The position numbers and the translations under genes were made by a program. This document shows, one piece after another, positions 34,223 to 44,156 of a stretch of 64,000 bases of DNA. How positions within the stretch are numbered: position 1 is the stretch's first letter; every line of letters starts with the position of its first letter. The notes beneath the pieces were generated by a model. The model searched no databases and was not told where the DNA came from. It worked only from the letters and a program-made list of their open reading frames with translations. Origin of the DNA: Clostridia bacterium (GTDB taxonomy: Bacteria > Bacillota > Peptococcia > DRI-13 > SM3-B62); the NCBI GenBank assembly GCA_018432615.1, contig JAHDSQ010000003.1:62001-126000 (forward strand). The letters are read 5' to 3'.

Positions 34223-36040
34223 TTGTCCGGACAAATACCCGAAGAGTTAATTGATGACCTGCGCCACCGGGTTGATATAGTTGAGGTAATTGGCGAACAT
34301 GTTAATCTAAAAAAAAGGGGGCAGAATTACGTAGGGTTGTGTCCCTTCCATTCCGAAAAGACGCCGTCATTTGTCGTTTCACCGCAGAAACAGATTTATC
34401 ACTGTTTTGGCTGTGGCAAGGGCGGTAATATCTTTTCTTTTCTCATGGAGAAGGATGGACTGGCGTTTCCTGAGGTGGTTTCGTTGTTGGCCGAAAGGTA
34501 CGGGGTGATTCTTCCAAAACAGGAGATATCTCCGGCGAAGGCCAAGCAGGAATCATTAAGAAAACGTTATTATCATATCAATGAATTAGCAAGTGGATAT
34601 TATCAACAGCAATTATATAAGCCTGAAGCGCGAGAACCACTGGAGTACCTCAAAAAAAGGGGATTAAGGCAGGATGATTTAGAAAGATTTTTGCTGGGAT
34701 ATACCCCGCTGGGGTGGGACCATCTCAGCCGTTTTTTGTTAAAAAAGGGGGTCAAGGAAAATGAACTGATTTTGCTTGGCCTGGCCGTCAAAACAAAAAA
34801 AGGAAACATCATAGACCGTTTTCGCAACCGCATTATATTTCCTATTGCAGATGATAGGGGACGAGTGGTGGGATTCGGAGGCAGGGTAATGGATGATACC
34901 CAGCCAAAGTATTTAAATTCCCCCGATACTCCTTTATATAATAAAAGCAAACATTTATATGCGTTAAATCTTGCTAAAGGAAGCATCAGAACAAATGATC
35001 AGGCTATTATTATGGAAGGTTATATGGATGTTATTACTGCCCATCAAAACGGTATTGATAACGCTGTGGGAGCTTTAGGTACCGCGCTGGCCCTTCAACA
35101 GGCACTTTTGCTTATGCGGTATACGTATAATATTTTAGTATGCTTTGATGCTGATACGGCAGGGCAGAAGGCTGCTTTGCGGGGCATGGACCTACTGCAG
35201 CAGCAGGGATGCCAGGTTGCGGTGATTACGATACCTGAAGGGAAGGATCCTGATGAATATATTAAAGAAAAGGGCAAGGAGAGATTTATCGGTCTTGTCG
35301 GCAAGGCGCAAAGCCTTCTGGAATATAAACTGATAAAGGCGCTAGAATCCAACAGTATTGATACTGTGGCCGGCAAAATTAAAATTGTACAAAGCCTATT
35401 GCCGGACATTCAAGGAATACAGAGTCCTGTTACCCGCCAGGTTTTCATTCAAATGATTGCCGAGAGGTTAAACTTGCCGGAAACGGCGATTTATGCTGAG
35501 GTACGAAAGGGTGCTTTAACCAGGTCCGGGGAGAGGAAGTATGAGAAAACGGTGTCTGAAGAAAAGGAAAAGACCGGGGCACCAAAAAACGCGGCGGAGA
35601 AGGCGCAAAGGTTGCTCATTCGTTTAGCGATAACCCATACCGAAACAGTTGATAAAATAGAAAACTGGGGAGGCGAGACCCTTTTTAGCAGCAGATTGCT
35701 TAAAGAAATTTACCGGGCTCATTATTTAATTCGCCAGTCTGGTCATAATATAAAGGCAAATGATTTGGTGTCTCTGTTAGAAGACAGAAAAAGCCAAGAA
35801 CTTTTAACGGAAATACTATTAGAGGATGAAGTGCCTAAAGACTGGAAAAAAATATTTATTGATTGTTTGACATTGTTAAAGATTGAACATATTAATAAAC
35901 AAATTATGGAATACAGTGATTTGATGTCGCAATATGAAAAAAGTGGGGAGGCAAGTAAATCGCTGGAAATGATGCAAAAAATACAACAGCTTGTGAAGGA
36001 TAAACAAATCATGGTGCAAAACCCTACGAAAGGGGGGTAG
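34223..36040 (+). CDS. dnaG: DNA primase
   Basis: Makes RNA primers at the replication fork. Zinc-binding domain: [13 protein letters not shown], then [11 protein letters not shown] (CHC2 type). The RNA polymerase domain includes [23 protein letters not shown], and the TOPRIM motifs IIMEGYMDV and [11 protein letters not shown]. The C-terminal ~150 residues are a helicase-binding domain. I prefer TTG 34223 (SD AAGGTGG at 10 bases) over GTG 34214, which touches the ribosome site. About 605 residues, normal length. First gene of the dnaG-rpoD pair. Confidence 0.97.
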   Translation: MSGQIPEELIDDLRHRVDIVEVIGEHVNLKKRGQNYVGLCPFHSEKTPSFVVSPQKQIYHCFGCGKGGNIFSFLMEKDGLAFPEVVSLLAERYGVILPKQEISPAKAKQESLRKRYYHINELASGYYQQQLYKPEAREPLEYLKKRGLRQDDLERFLLGYTPLGWDHLSRFLLKKGVKENELILLGLAVKTKKGNIIDRFRNRIIFPIADDRGRVVGFGGRVMDDTQPKYLNSPDTPLYNKSKHLYALNLAKGSIRTNDQAIIMEGYMDVITAHQNGIDNAVGALGTALALQQALLLMRYTYNILVCFDADTAGQKAALRGMDLLQQQGCQVAVITIPEGKDPDEYIKEKGKERFIGLVGKAQSLLEYKLIKALESNSIDTVAGKIKIVQSLLPDIQGIQSPVTRQVFIQMIAERLNLPETAIYAEVRKGALTRSGERKYEKTVSEEKEKTGAPKNAAEKAQRLLIRLAITHTETVDKIENWGGETLFSSRLLKEIYRAHYLIRQSGHNIKANDLVSLLEDRKSQELLTEILLEDEVPKDWKKIFIDCLTLLKIEHINKQIMEYSDLMSQYEKSGEASKSLEMMQKIQQLVKDKQIMVQNPTKGG

Positions 36041-36045
36041 TCAAA

Positions 36046-37182
36046 TTGAAAACGGAAAAGGATGTTGAAGAAATCAAAATCAGCGGAATTAAGGAGCTTG
36101 TTGAGCAAGGCAAGAAAAAAGGTGCTTTAACATACCGTGAGATAATGCTAGCCCTTCAAGGGGTTGAAATGACACCTGAACAGATAGATGAAGTGTATGA
36201 GCATTTTAGCTCGATGGGTATTGATGTGGTTCCGGATTTTGTCGCTGATGAAGATGATGCCAAAGAAAAGGATGCAGAAGTAATTGAGCCTGTGGTCAAC
36301 GAAGAGGAAGAAGAAGTTGAAGTGGAAATAGATCTTAGTGTTCCCGAAGGCGTAGGGATAGATGATCCGGTACGTATGTATTTGAAAGAGATCGGGAGGG
36401 TGCCGCTTTTGTCCGCAGAGGAGGAGGTTTCCTTAGCTCAAAGGATGGAAATGGGTGATGAAGAAGCCAAAAGACGGTTGGCTGAGGCGAATCTCAGACT
36501 CGTAGTAAGTATAGCCAAACGTTATGTCGGACGCGGAATGCTGTTTCTTGATTTGATACAGGAAGGGAATCTAGGTCTTATCAAGGCTGTTGAGAAATTT
36601 GATTACCACAAGGGTTATAAATTCAGCACCTATGCAACATGGTGGATACGCCAGGCGATAACACGTGCTATAGCCGACCAGGCTAGGACGATTCGTATTC
36701 CCGTACACATGGTTGAGACAATAAACAAACTAATTAGGGTTTCTCGACAATTACTACAGGAGTTGGGTCGGGATCCGACACCGGAAGAGATAGCCCAGGA
36801 AATGGATATACCCGTGGAACGGGTCAGGGAAATATTGAAAATAGCTCAAGAACCGGTATCCTTGGAAACGCCTATTGGAGAAGAGGAAGATAGTCATCTT
36901 GGTGATTTTATTGAGGATGAGGATGCACCGGCCCCGGCAGAGGCAGCTTCTTTTATCTTGCTTAAGGAGCAATTGGAAGAGGTATTGGAAACTCTTACCC
37001 AAAGAGAAGAAAAGGTCTTAAGGCTTCGTTTCGGACTGGATGATGGGCGGGCGAGGACCTTAGAGGAAGTTGGTCAGGAATTTGGTGTTACCAGGGAAAG
37101 AATACGGCAGATTGAGGCGAAAGCCCTCAGAAAACTGAGGCATCCGAGCCGTAGCCGTAAATTAAAGGACTACCTGGATTAA
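36046..37182 (+). CDS. rpoD: Primary RNA polymerase sigma factor (sigma-A)
   Basis: Housekeeping sigma factor, 378 residues, TTG start after AAGGGGGG. Acidic region 1.1 ([12 protein letters not shown]), region 1.2 ([22 protein letters not shown]), region 2 ([39 protein letters not shown]), region 3 ([15 protein letters not shown]) and region 4 ([20 protein letters not shown]) are all complete. The promoters listed in this window (TTGACA-17-TATAAT type) fit its expected specificity. Co-transcribed with dnaG, five bases apart. Confidence 0.99.
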   Translation: MKTEKDVEEIKISGIKELVEQGKKKGALTYREIMLALQGVEMTPEQIDEVYEHFSSMGIDVVPDFVADEDDAKEKDAEVIEPVVNEEEEEVEVEIDLSVPEGVGIDDPVRMYLKEIGRVPLLSAEEEVSLAQRMEMGDEEAKRRLAEANLRLVVSIAKRYVGRGMLFLDLIQEGNLGLIKAVEKFDYHKGYKFSTYATWWIRQAITRAIADQARTIRIPVHMVETINKLIRVSRQLLQELGRDPTPEEIAQEMDIPVERVREILKIAQEPVSLETPIGEEEDSHLGDFIEDEDAPAPAEAASFILLKEQLEEVLETLTQREEKVLRLRFGLDDGRARTLEEVGQEFGVTRERIRQIEAKALRKLRHPSRSRKLKDYLD

Positions 37183-37242
37183 AGCAGGGGATAAAATGTG
37201 CTAAGTGGCCCACGCTGCACCGGACAGGGTAAAAATTAGGTA

Positions 37243-37271
37243 TTGACCTCCCGCCGGGATTGTTATAAAAT
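37243..37271 (+). promoter_or_regulatory. Promoter of the Met/Ile2-Val tRNA pair
   Basis: TTGACC (37243-37248), 17 bases, TAAAAT (37266-37271), about 28 bases before the first tRNA. Confidence 0.7.
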
Positions 37272-37299
37272 ATTCTATGTCGTCATGTAGCGATATGAA

Positions 37300-37374
37300 G
37301 GGCCTATAGCTCAGCGGTAGAGCAACCGGCTCATAACCGGTTGGTCCCTGGTTCGATCCCAGGTGGGCCCACCA
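37300..37374 (+). tRNA. tRNA with CAU anticodon (Met or lysidine-modified Ile2)
   Basis: Cloverleaf with acceptor GGGCCTA/TGGGCCC, D-arm AGCTCAGCGGTAGAGC, anticodon stem ACCGG/CCGGT with loop CTCATAA (CAT at 37332-37334), T-arm CCTGGTTCGATCCCAGG and encoded CCA. CAU can read AUG, or AUA after lysidine formation by TilS; the acceptor stem and loop are compatible with either identity. No initiator feature (an unpaired first base pair or GGG/CCC anticodon stem) is seen. Confidence 0.9.
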
Positions 37375-37376
37375 TC

Positions 37377-37452
<76 letters not shown>

Positions 37453-37466
37453 TAATTAAATGTAAA

Positions 37467-37498
37467 GGACCTGTCCGATAAAGGGCGGGTTCTTTTTT
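37467..37498 (+). terminator. Terminator of the tRNA pair
   Basis: GGACCTGTCC pairs with GGGCGGGTTC (10 pairs including three G-U), then six T (37493-37498). Confidence 0.88.
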
Positions 37499-37646
37499 GG
37501 GTGCCCCGGCATGGGCGCAGTCTAACGGGTGAAAGCAATTATGATTTGAGAGAAAATCTTTGTGATTATTAAGGAAAAAAATGTAAACTTATGTTATGAT
37601 AGAGAAAACATTTCCTTGCATTTGAAATGAGTAGGAGGGGTCATCA

Positions 37647-39254
37647 ATGTATCGTCCTGTTATTATGGGTAAAAACGGCTTGGTGACATCCGCCAATCCT
37701 CTGGCGTCAATGGCAGGTCTTGCGGTGCTAAAGGAAGGTGGAAATGCTTTTGATGCCGCGGTTGCAGTAAGCGCCGTACTGGGAGTGGTTCAGCCTCACG
37801 TCAGTGGGATTGGCGGGGATGCTATTTTTTTGCTGTACTGCGCAAAGGACAAAGAAACATACTTTCTTAACGGCAGCGGACGTTCTCCGTTTAATGCAGG
37901 TATTGACAGTATGCGCACTTATGGCTATGAAAGAATACCCGTTAGAGGTGTTTTGCCGGTCACGGTTCCCGGTTGTGTTGATGCCTGGGGTGAAATATGG
38001 AAAAGATTTGGGAGTATAACCTTTGAGCGTTTACTGCAACCGGCGGTGGACTACGCGGCAAGAGGATTTCCGGTAAGCCATTATTTGGCGAAAGATTTGG
38101 AAAAATACAAAGAGGTATTGCGGTATGACAGCTCCTTGTGTAAGATATTTATGCCGACGGGTAACCCGGTAAAAGCCGGAAGTGTGCTTAAACAGGAAAA
38201 TTTGGCGGAAACGTTAAAAACCCTCGGGCATGAAGGTCCCCAAGCCTTTTATGAAGGTGAAACGGCAACGGCCATACATAACTATACGGTTGATAAAAAT
38301 GGTCTTTTAACGAAAAGAGACCTGTCTTTACACACCTCCACCTGGGCTGAGCCGATTGCTTCAAGCTACGGGAAGATGATGATCTATCAAACACCCCCCA
38401 ATACTCAGGGATTGGCAACATTATTGGCATTTAACATTATGGACGGTTTGGAGATAGAAATGGGGGAGTGCGGCATCGCTCAATCCATACATTACATGGT
38501 TGAGGGTATAAAAAAAGCCTGTCGTCACAGGGACCAATATATAGCCGATCCTGATTTTGTTCCGACCCTTTACGAGGAATTTCTGGACAAGCAGTATGCA
38601 GCACGCTTAAGAAAGATGATTAGTCCTTTTGCAGTAGGCGAAGACATTTATGAAGGTGTTTATAAGGAAGAGGCGCGTGATTGTGCATCATATTACGCCA
38701 TAGCCGATGCTGATGGGAACGTGGCTTCCGGAATTCAAAGTCTTTATTCGCCTTTTGGTGCAGGGTGCATGATAGAGGAAACGGGTATAATATTACAAAA
38801 CAGAGGAGCCTCTTTTTCATTGGACCCCTGCCATATTAACAGACTTGAACCATGTAAGCGTCCCTGCCATAATTTGACAGCTTCGCTGGTGCTGCAGGAC
38901 GGATTACCGGTGATTATCTTCGGTGCATCAGGTTCGGATGGGCAGCCGCAAACGCATCTTCAGGTACTGTTGCGTCTAATCCATTCCGGAATGAATATCC
39001 AAGAAGCCATTGAAGCGCCGCGCTGGATGCTAGGATCTATTTACCCGGCAGACAGTACCTTGTACCTTAACGTGGAAGGAAGGTTTTCTGCTGAGGTAGT
39101 AGGGGCCTTGGAATCATGGGGACATAATATTCGCTTGGTCGATGAATGGTCTCCTGAAGTAGGTCCGGCTCAGGGAATGGTTATTGATAATGATAGCAGG
39201 TTATTAATGGGAGGAGCGGATCCGCGTGCTGAAGGCTACGCGGTGGCTTGGTGA
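37647..39254 (+). CDS. Gamma-glutamyltransferase family protein (YwrD-like) with altered nucleophile site
   Basis: Ntn-hydrolase of the gamma-glutamyltransferase family, 535 residues. Family blocks: GLVTSANPLASMAGLAVLKE, GGNAFDAAVAVSAVLGVVQP, GIGGDAIFLLY, and in the C-terminal half LQNRGASFSLDPCHINRLEP and FGASGSDGQPQTHLQVLLRL. No signal peptide, so cytosolic as in the YwrD branch. At the self-cleavage site, where a Thr normally begins the small subunit (TTH or TTY), the sequence reads D-C-A-S-Y-Y (Cys 346, Ala 347, Ser 348). The usual threonine is absent, so processing would need Cys or Ser, or does not occur. Substrate unknown. AGGAGGGG precedes the ATG. Confidence 0.88.
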   Translation: MYRPVIMGKNGLVTSANPLASMAGLAVLKEGGNAFDAAVAVSAVLGVVQPHVSGIGGDAIFLLYCAKDKETYFLNGSGRSPFNAGIDSMRTYGYERIPVRGVLPVTVPGCVDAWGEIWKRFGSITFERLLQPAVDYAARGFPVSHYLAKDLEKYKEVLRYDSSLCKIFMPTGNPVKAGSVLKQENLAETLKTLGHEGPQAFYEGETATAIHNYTVDKNGLLTKRDLSLHTSTWAEPIASSYGKMMIYQTPPNTQGLATLLAFNIMDGLEIEMGECGIAQSIHYMVEGIKKACRHRDQYIADPDFVPTLYEEFLDKQYAARLRKMISPFAVGEDIYEGVYKEEARDCASYYAIADADGNVASGIQSLYSPFGAGCMIEETGIILQNRGASFSLDPCHINRLEPCKRPCHNLTASLVLQDGLPVIIFGASGSDGQPQTHLQVLLRLIHSGMNIQEAIEAPRWMLGSIYPADSTLYLNVEGRFSAEVVGALESWGHNIRLVDEWSPEVGPAQGMVIDNDSRLLMGGADPRAEGYAVAW

Positions 39255-39255
39255 A

Positions 39256-39963
39256 ATGATGAAGATATCGAGACGTTTGATTGAGATAGCCAGCATGGTC
39301 CCACCTGGGACAAGAGTAGCCGATATAGGGTGTGACCATGCTTTGCTGGCGGCTTACTTGGTAAAAGAGGAGATTGCACTTCATGTGATTGGAGTTGAGG
39401 TAAGCGAGGGGCCTTATAGGAGCGCTTGTAAGACGGTGAGTGAGCTTGAAGATGGCGGAAAAATCGAAATCAGAAAAGGCAGCGGGTTTAAGGCACTATT
39501 GCCGGGCGAGGTTGATAATGCTGTTATCGCCGGCATGGGGGGTAGTACGATAATCGGCATCCTTGAGGAGAACCCTGTTGTGACAGCCGGTATAGGACAG
39601 CTTGTTCTTCAGCCGATGGGCGGAGAAAAAAATCTCAGAAGATGGTTAACCTCTCATGGATGGAGTATTTACAGTGAAAGTATTGTGGCCGAAGAAGAAC
39701 GTTTTTATGTTGTAATGGCGGCAAAGCAAGGGAAAAGCATGGAGTTGAATGAGCTGGAAGCCGAGTATGGTCCGTATCTGATAAAAAACAGACACCCTCT
39801 CTTGATTAAGATTTTGGAAAAAAGTATAAACTCGATGCAGGAAATTATCGAGGAATTAGAGAAATCTACAGGAGAAGGGACACGAAAAAAAGCGGTGGAA
39901 TTGCATGAGAAACTTGTTCTGGCAAAGGGGTTAAAGGAATGGCTGTATACTGTTGGAGAATAA
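39256..39963 (+). CDS. trmK: tRNA (adenine22-N1)-methyltransferase TrmK
   Basis: Methylates A22 in the D-loop of tRNAs. Family pattern: SRRLIEIASMVPPGTRVADIGCDHALLAAYL (SAM site), VIAGMGGSTIIGILEE, QLVLQPMGGEKNLRRWL, and a C-terminal helical coiled region. The ATG at 39256 lies one base after the preceding stop (MMKISRRL), preferred to the upstream frame extension inside the previous gene. 235 residues. Overlaps the Nif3-like gene by 25 bases, the same order as trmK-yqfO in bacilli. Confidence 0.94.
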   Translation: MMKISRRLIEIASMVPPGTRVADIGCDHALLAAYLVKEEIALHVIGVEVSEGPYRSACKTVSELEDGGKIEIRKGSGFKALLPGEVDNAVIAGMGGSTIIGILEENPVVTAGIGQLVLQPMGGEKNLRRWLTSHGWSIYSESIVAEEERFYVVMAAKQGKSMELNELEAEYGPYLIKNRHPLLIKILEKSINSMQEIIEELEKSTGEGTRKKAVELHEKLVLAKGLKEWLYTVGE

Positions 39964-41051
39964 TTGAATTGCTGGAAAAGTATGCTCCTCCATTTCTGGC
40001 TGAGGAATGGGACAATATTGGTCTGCAGGTTGGTGACCCCAATCAAAGGATAAGCGGGATCTTGATGACGCTTGATTTAAATGATGCCGTTCTCAAGGAA
40101 GCCGAATCCTTAGGCGTTGAAATGGTCGTTGTCCATCATACACCGTTTTTTAAAGCACAGAAGGATTTAAGGGTAGACAGGCCTGTCGGGCGGTTATTAG
40201 CGGGTTTGGTGAAAAGAGATATGGCAATGTATGCGGCTCACACCAATCTGGATGTTGTTTGTGGCGGGGTCAATGATGTGCTGGCCGAGGCGTTAGGGCT
40301 TAAGGAGATATCTGTACTGGAAACGAATTGGGAACAAAACTTCTTTAAGTTGGTCGTCTTTGTTCCGAGAGAGCATACGGATCGTGTCGCTAAAAGCATT
40401 CTGGAGGCCGGAGCCGGATATATCGGCAGTTACGCGGACTGTTCCTTCCGTACGACAGGCATCGGTACATTTCGTCCGTTGACCGGGACGAATCCTTTTA
40501 TCGGTAAGCCTGGGGAACTGGAAAGGGTTGAAGAGGACAGGCTGGAAACCATTGTTCCTGAAGAAAGAAAAGAGGAAGTCATTCAGGCCATGCTTGAAGC
40601 TCATCCCTATGAAGAGGTAGCTTATGACCTTTATCCACTGGTCAACAGAGGTGAAAAGGCGGGGTTAGGCAGGGTGGGCAGGTTGCCTGCTCCCATGTCT
40701 TTATTGGAGTTGGCCTGTCTTGTCAAGACGAGATTGCATATTGATAATCTCAGGTATTGTGGGGATAAGGATTTGTTAATCGAGAAGGTGGCGGTGTGTG
40801 GAGGAAGCGGTATTTCACTTTACCGCAGGGCTGCTGCTTGCGGTGCTCAAGTCATTATAACCGCTGATGTAAAGTATCATGAGGCTCAGGAGGTACTGGA
40901 ATGCGGAATGGTGCTAATCGATGCCGGACACTTTGCAACAGAAAGGCCGGTGATGGATAGCCTTGCGGGTTATTTAACGGATAATTTGACAAATGAAGGA
41001 GTAAGGGTTCATGTATCACAGATTAATACGGACCCCTTTTGTTTTTTGTAG
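39939..41051 (+). CDS. Nif3/YqfO-like dinuclear-metal hexameric protein
   Basis: A 370-residue member of the Nif3/GTP cyclohydrolase I type 2-like family. N-terminal half: APPFLAEEWDNIGLQVGD, MVVVHHTPFF (metal His), YAAHTNLDVVCGGVND. A PII-like insert lies in the middle (FKLVVFVPREHTDRVAKSIL to AHPYEEVAYDLYPL), as in YqfO. C-terminal metal site: VAVCGGSGISLYRRA, TADVKYHEAQE, DAGHFATERPV. Complete. Cellular role in the family is unsettled. Follows trmK with overlap. Confidence 0.95.
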   Translation: MAVYCWRIIELLEKYAPPFLAEEWDNIGLQVGDPNQRISGILMTLDLNDAVLKEAESLGVEMVVVHHTPFFKAQKDLRVDRPVGRLLAGLVKRDMAMYAAHTNLDVVCGGVNDVLAEALGLKEISVLETNWEQNFFKLVVFVPREHTDRVAKSILEAGAGYIGSYADCSFRTTGIGTFRPLTGTNPFIGKPGELERVEEDRLETIVPEERKEEVIQAMLEAHPYEEVAYDLYPLVNRGEKAGLGRVGRLPAPMSLLELACLVKTRLHIDNLRYCGDKDLLIEKVAVCGGSGISLYRRAAACGAQVIITADVKYHEAQEVLECGMVLIDAGHFATERPVMDSLAGYLTDNLTNEGVRVHVSQINTDPFCFL

Positions 41052-41148
41052 GGTAGGATAATAGGTCCTATCCTATTGCTTTCTCATAAAGAAAATGGCT
41101 GTCTTGGTAACAAGAACATAAAACGGCAAGCGGAAAGGCGGTAGGAAA

Positions 41149-41862
41149 ATGGAGCAGGAAAAGCTTATTTGGAAGCTGCAGGTTCTGAAGAAAAAGGAAT
41201 ATGCTCTCAAGAATAAGGGGGAATTACAAACCCTAACCGAAGAACTGAAGGGTATGCGGTCAAAGATAGAGGGGATGGATAAGGAACTTGCGGTAATTAC
41301 AGAAGATATAATAAAAGCAGAAAAAGCTTCCCGTGATATTGATGGAATACTTGGGAAGCTCAATATGCAGGTGGAGAAAGCCAAAGAAAACCTTTACGGG
41401 GCTAAGGGTAAATCTATGAAGGAATTAATGGCCCTGCAACAGGCGGTTATGAATAATGAGGTTGAAATAGAAAAGGCGGAAACGCAATACTTAGAGGATA
41501 CAAAACGAGCAGAAGAGCTTAAAATTGAAAGCAATGAAATGAAGAAGGCGGTAAAAAAACTGAAAGTTGAGTATAATAGTAGGGTGAAGGTGTATAAGGA
41601 AAAAGCCAAAGAAGTTGAGTCTCTGTTGTCGGAATTAAGGTCTAGACAGGAAGCCATCAGGGAACAATTAAGCCCTGCTGTTATTCGCTTGGTACACGAG
41701 ACAGAGAGGCATTTTCCGCAAAACCCCATTTCTTACCTGCAGAATGGTTCTTGTTCGGAGTGTCACATTAGTTTGCCTGCGGTTTTAGAGAGGCGTATTC
41801 AGGAAAGGACCCAATTATGCCGCTGTGATAACTGCGGGCGCATTATTATTAATAAACAGTAG
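41149..41862 (+). CDS. Coiled-coil protein with C-terminal C4 zinc ribbon
   Basis: A 237-residue protein made of a long antiparallel coiled coil (residues ~5-180, charged heptads) and a zinc ribbon at the end: CSECHISLP and CRCDNCGRIIINKQ (C-x2-C twice). This is the CT398-like architecture, often encoded beside a Nif3-like gene and rnpB, as in this window. A nucleic-acid-related or export-related role has been proposed for relatives, but none is certain. ATG preceded by AGGCGGTAGG. Confidence 0.88.
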   Translation: MEQEKLIWKLQVLKKKEYALKNKGELQTLTEELKGMRSKIEGMDKELAVITEDIIKAEKASRDIDGILGKLNMQVEKAKENLYGAKGKSMKELMALQQAVMNNEVEIEKAETQYLEDTKRAEELKIESNEMKKAVKKLKVEYNSRVKVYKEKAKEVESLLSELRSRQEAIREQLSPAVIRLVHETERHFPQNPISYLQNGSCSECHISLPAVLERRIQERTQLCRCDNCGRIIINKQ

Positions 41863-41894
41863 TTCTGTCATTCTTGGGAGCTGATGCATAGTCA

Positions 41895-42152
41895 TTAATA
41901 GTTCATAGTGATAAGCTGTTTAAAGGTCTGGCTGTCTATTTCTTTACTTACGCCGCCAGAGGTCAGTGTGATTAGTACCTCCTTTTCGGTTTTTTGCACT
42001 ATTTCAATATGAAAATTTTTGTTGAAACGGACGTGAATACTCTGAATTCCGGTGTTGCCATTATCACTGTCATTACCGATTTCAATATGCTGATTCTTCT
42101 TGTTCGCGGGAACGTCTCGTTCCAGAGTCACCTTAAGTTGGTTTATTGACAT
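41895..42152 (-). CDS. Small protein of unknown function
   Basis: An 85-residue acidic protein. ATG 42152 (MSINQLKVTLERDV) has GGAGGTGG six bases upstream; a TTG at 42167 lies inside that ribosome site and is rejected. The chain alternates polar and hydrophobic residues (SIHVRFNKNFHIEIVQKTEKEVLITL), suggesting an all-beta fold. No family recognised. Single gene on the minus strand between the zinc-ribbon gene and the aminotransferase gene. Confidence 0.65.
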   Translation of the reverse strand: MSINQLKVTLERDVPANKKNQHIEIGNDSDNGNTGIQSIHVRFNKNFHIEIVQKTEKEVLITLTSGGVSKEIDSQTFKQLITMNY

Positions 42153-42220
42153 ATTAACCACCTCCAATACTATTATAATATATATTATCGGAAATGATGA
42201 ATTATTAAGGGGAGATCATC

Positions 42221-43636
42221 ATGGATACAGTAAAAAAAGGCGATAAGGCTCTTTTGACTCTCGAGGAAGCACTGCTAATCAATAGACAAAAGATGAGAGC
42301 ATATTATCAGGATTATGTTAATCCTTCGCTGGTGGCAGTGATGAAGCTGATTGATTTTGACAAGGAGTTTGTTAAGGCGGAGGGAGAATATGTTTGGGAT
42401 GCGGATGGGAAAAGATATCTTGATTTTCTGGGGGGATACGGAGCTTTAAATTTAGGGCATAACCCTCGTGAGGTTCTGGCGGCAATTGAAAAGGTTGCTA
42501 CAAGGCCTAATATTATGCAGGCGGCCTTAAATCCTTTGGCTTCTGCTCTGGCACATAATCTGGCCCTTGTAGCGCCCGGTGATTTACAAAGGGTGTTTTT
42601 TTGCAATAGCGGAACAGAAGCGGTGGAGGGAGCATTAAAGCTCGGACGGGCAGCAAATCCCAATCGCAGCAAGATTGTCTATTGTGAAAACTCGTTTCAT
42701 GGCAAGAGCTTCGGGTCCTTGTCGGTAACAGGGCGTGAAAAGTACCGTCAACCGTTTAAACCGTTACTGCCGGGCTGTGAAGCTGTCCCCTTCGGAGATT
42801 TGAAGGCCCTGGAGGCCAAGCTGTCTTTTCAAGACGTGGCAGCCTTTATTGTCGAACCAATCCAGGGCGAGGGCGGGGTCAATGTTCCTCCTGAGGGCTA
42901 TTTGACCGGTGTGCGGGAACTGTGCGATAGGTACGGTACTATCCTTATCGTTGATGAAATACAGACCGGGTTGGGCAGAACCGGCAAGCTGTTTGCCTGC
43001 GAGCATGACGGTATTATCCCCGATATTATTTGTCTGGCGAAATCGTTGGGGGGCGGCGTGATGCCTTTAGGTGCATATATTGCTCGTCCGCAGCTTTGGG
43101 ACAACGTTTACGGCGGTATGGACAAGTATGCTCTTCATACCTCTACTTTTGGCGGAAACACGATAGCGATGGCGGTGGGTATAGCTGCGCTGCAGTCAAT
43201 TCTGGCAAACGATTTGCCGCGGCAAGCAGAGGAAAAAGGCAATTACTTATTAGGGAAAATGAAGGAGTTACAAGCAACATACGATTTGATCCAAGATGTG
43301 CGGGGCAAGGGGCTTTTGATCGGAGTCGAATTCAAACAGCCTGTGGGCAAAGTCATGAATGGCATAACCGGGGGTAGGGTAGGTGCCCTTGCCGAGGAGT
43401 ATTTTGGTGCCTTGTTTGCCGGAGAGTTGATGAATAAACATCAGATTATTACGGCATACACGCTGAATAATCCTAATGTAATACGTCTTGAACCGCCCTT
43501 AACGGTCAGTGAGGATTCCTTAGAGACATTGGTTTATGCTATGGAGGATATTTTTAAAAAGAGCGGGTTTACAAAGATTATTTTGGGCAGTGCGGGCAAG
43601 GCCTTACGTTCGCTGTTTAAGAAAAGTAATGCGTGA
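42221..43636 (+). CDS. Class III PLP aminotransferase, putrescine/ornithine type
   Basis: A 471-residue fold-type I aminotransferase. Landmarks: YLDFLGGYGALNLGHNP, FFCNSGTEAVEGALKLGR, SFHGKSFGSLSVTG, AFIVEPIQGEGGV, ILIVDEIQTGLGRTGK, and the PLP lysine K274 in CLAKSLGGGVMPLGAY. The N-terminal extension (~40 residues before the core) is typical for the putrescine aminotransferase (YgjG/PatA) branch, but ornithine or other omega-amino substrates are possible. Polyamine genes speE and speB elsewhere in the window make putrescine use plausible. GGGGAG precedes the ATG. Confidence 0.9.
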   Translation: MDTVKKGDKALLTLEEALLINRQKMRAYYQDYVNPSLVAVMKLIDFDKEFVKAEGEYVWDADGKRYLDFLGGYGALNLGHNPREVLAAIEKVATRPNIMQAALNPLASALAHNLALVAPGDLQRVFFCNSGTEAVEGALKLGRAANPNRSKIVYCENSFHGKSFGSLSVTGREKYRQPFKPLLPGCEAVPFGDLKALEAKLSFQDVAAFIVEPIQGEGGVNVPPEGYLTGVRELCDRYGTILIVDEIQTGLGRTGKLFACEHDGIIPDIICLAKSLGGGVMPLGAYIARPQLWDNVYGGMDKYALHTSTFGGNTIAMAVGIAALQSILANDLPRQAEEKGNYLLGKMKELQATYDLIQDVRGKGLLIGVEFKQPVGKVMNGITGGRVGALAEEYFGALFAGELMNKHQIITAYTLNNPNVIRLEPPLTVSEDSLETLVYAMEDIFKKSGFTKIILGSAGKALRSLFKKSNA

Positions 43637-43648
43637 AGTATAAACGGG

Positions 43649-44095
43649 GTGAAAATATTGGAGGCAACAGGCAGGATATTATCAATTAATATCAGTGAAA
43701 AAAAAGGGATAGAAAAAGATAGCGTTGAAATGGTAAATGTAATAGAAGGTTGGGGAGTGGAAAATGATGCCCATGGCGGGGAGTGGGATAGGCAGGTCAG
43801 TATTTTTTCCATCGAGGCCATGAAAAAGGTACCCCCGGAAAAGATGGAGATTGTTAAGAGCACAGGGTATACGGAGAACTTTACGATAAGCGGTGTGCCT
43901 TTAGAGAAGCTGGGTGTAGGAGCTGTAGTCAGGCTCGGTGAGGCGGAGGTAGAGATATGCCATATCGGAAAAGAGATATTTAAAGAGGAAGGGAGACCGT
44001 ATATTGTTAGCCGTGAAGGGCGCTTTGGCAAGGTTGTCAAAGGAGGAAGGGTAAAAAACGGTGATTCCGTTCAGGTTATATCTAAAGTTGATTAA
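43649..44095 (+). CDS. MOSC domain protein
   Basis: A 148-residue single MOSC domain: ATGRILSINISEKKGIEKD, then WGVENDAHGGEWDRQVS, then FTISGVPLEKLGVGAVVRLGEAEVEI. Such stand-alone MOSC proteins are linked to molybdenum-cofactor or sulfur transfer. The reactive cysteine often placed in FxENxxxxG...C is at EVEICHIGKE. GTG 43649 is used; TTG 43658 fits better to GGGGTGA spacing and is equally likely. No molybdenum genes are visible nearby. Confidence 0.88.
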   Translation: MKILEATGRILSINISEKKGIEKDSVEMVNVIEGWGVENDAHGGEWDRQVSIFSIEAMKKVPPEKMEIVKSTGYTENFTISGVPLEKLGVGAVVRLGEAEVEICHIGKEIFKEEGRPYIVSREGRFGKVVKGGRVKNGDSVQVISKVD

Positions 44096-44114
44096 CGGTA
44101 ATTTGTGCATAAAT

Positions 44115-44142
44115 AAAAAAAGCCCCGCAAGTTGTTGCAGGG
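44115..44142 (-). terminator. Terminator of rnpB
   Basis: On the minus strand CCCTGCAA-CAAC-TTGCGGGG is followed by GC and seven T (complement of 44115-44121). Confidence 0.88.
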
Positions 44143-44156
44143 ATAAGCAAGATGAC

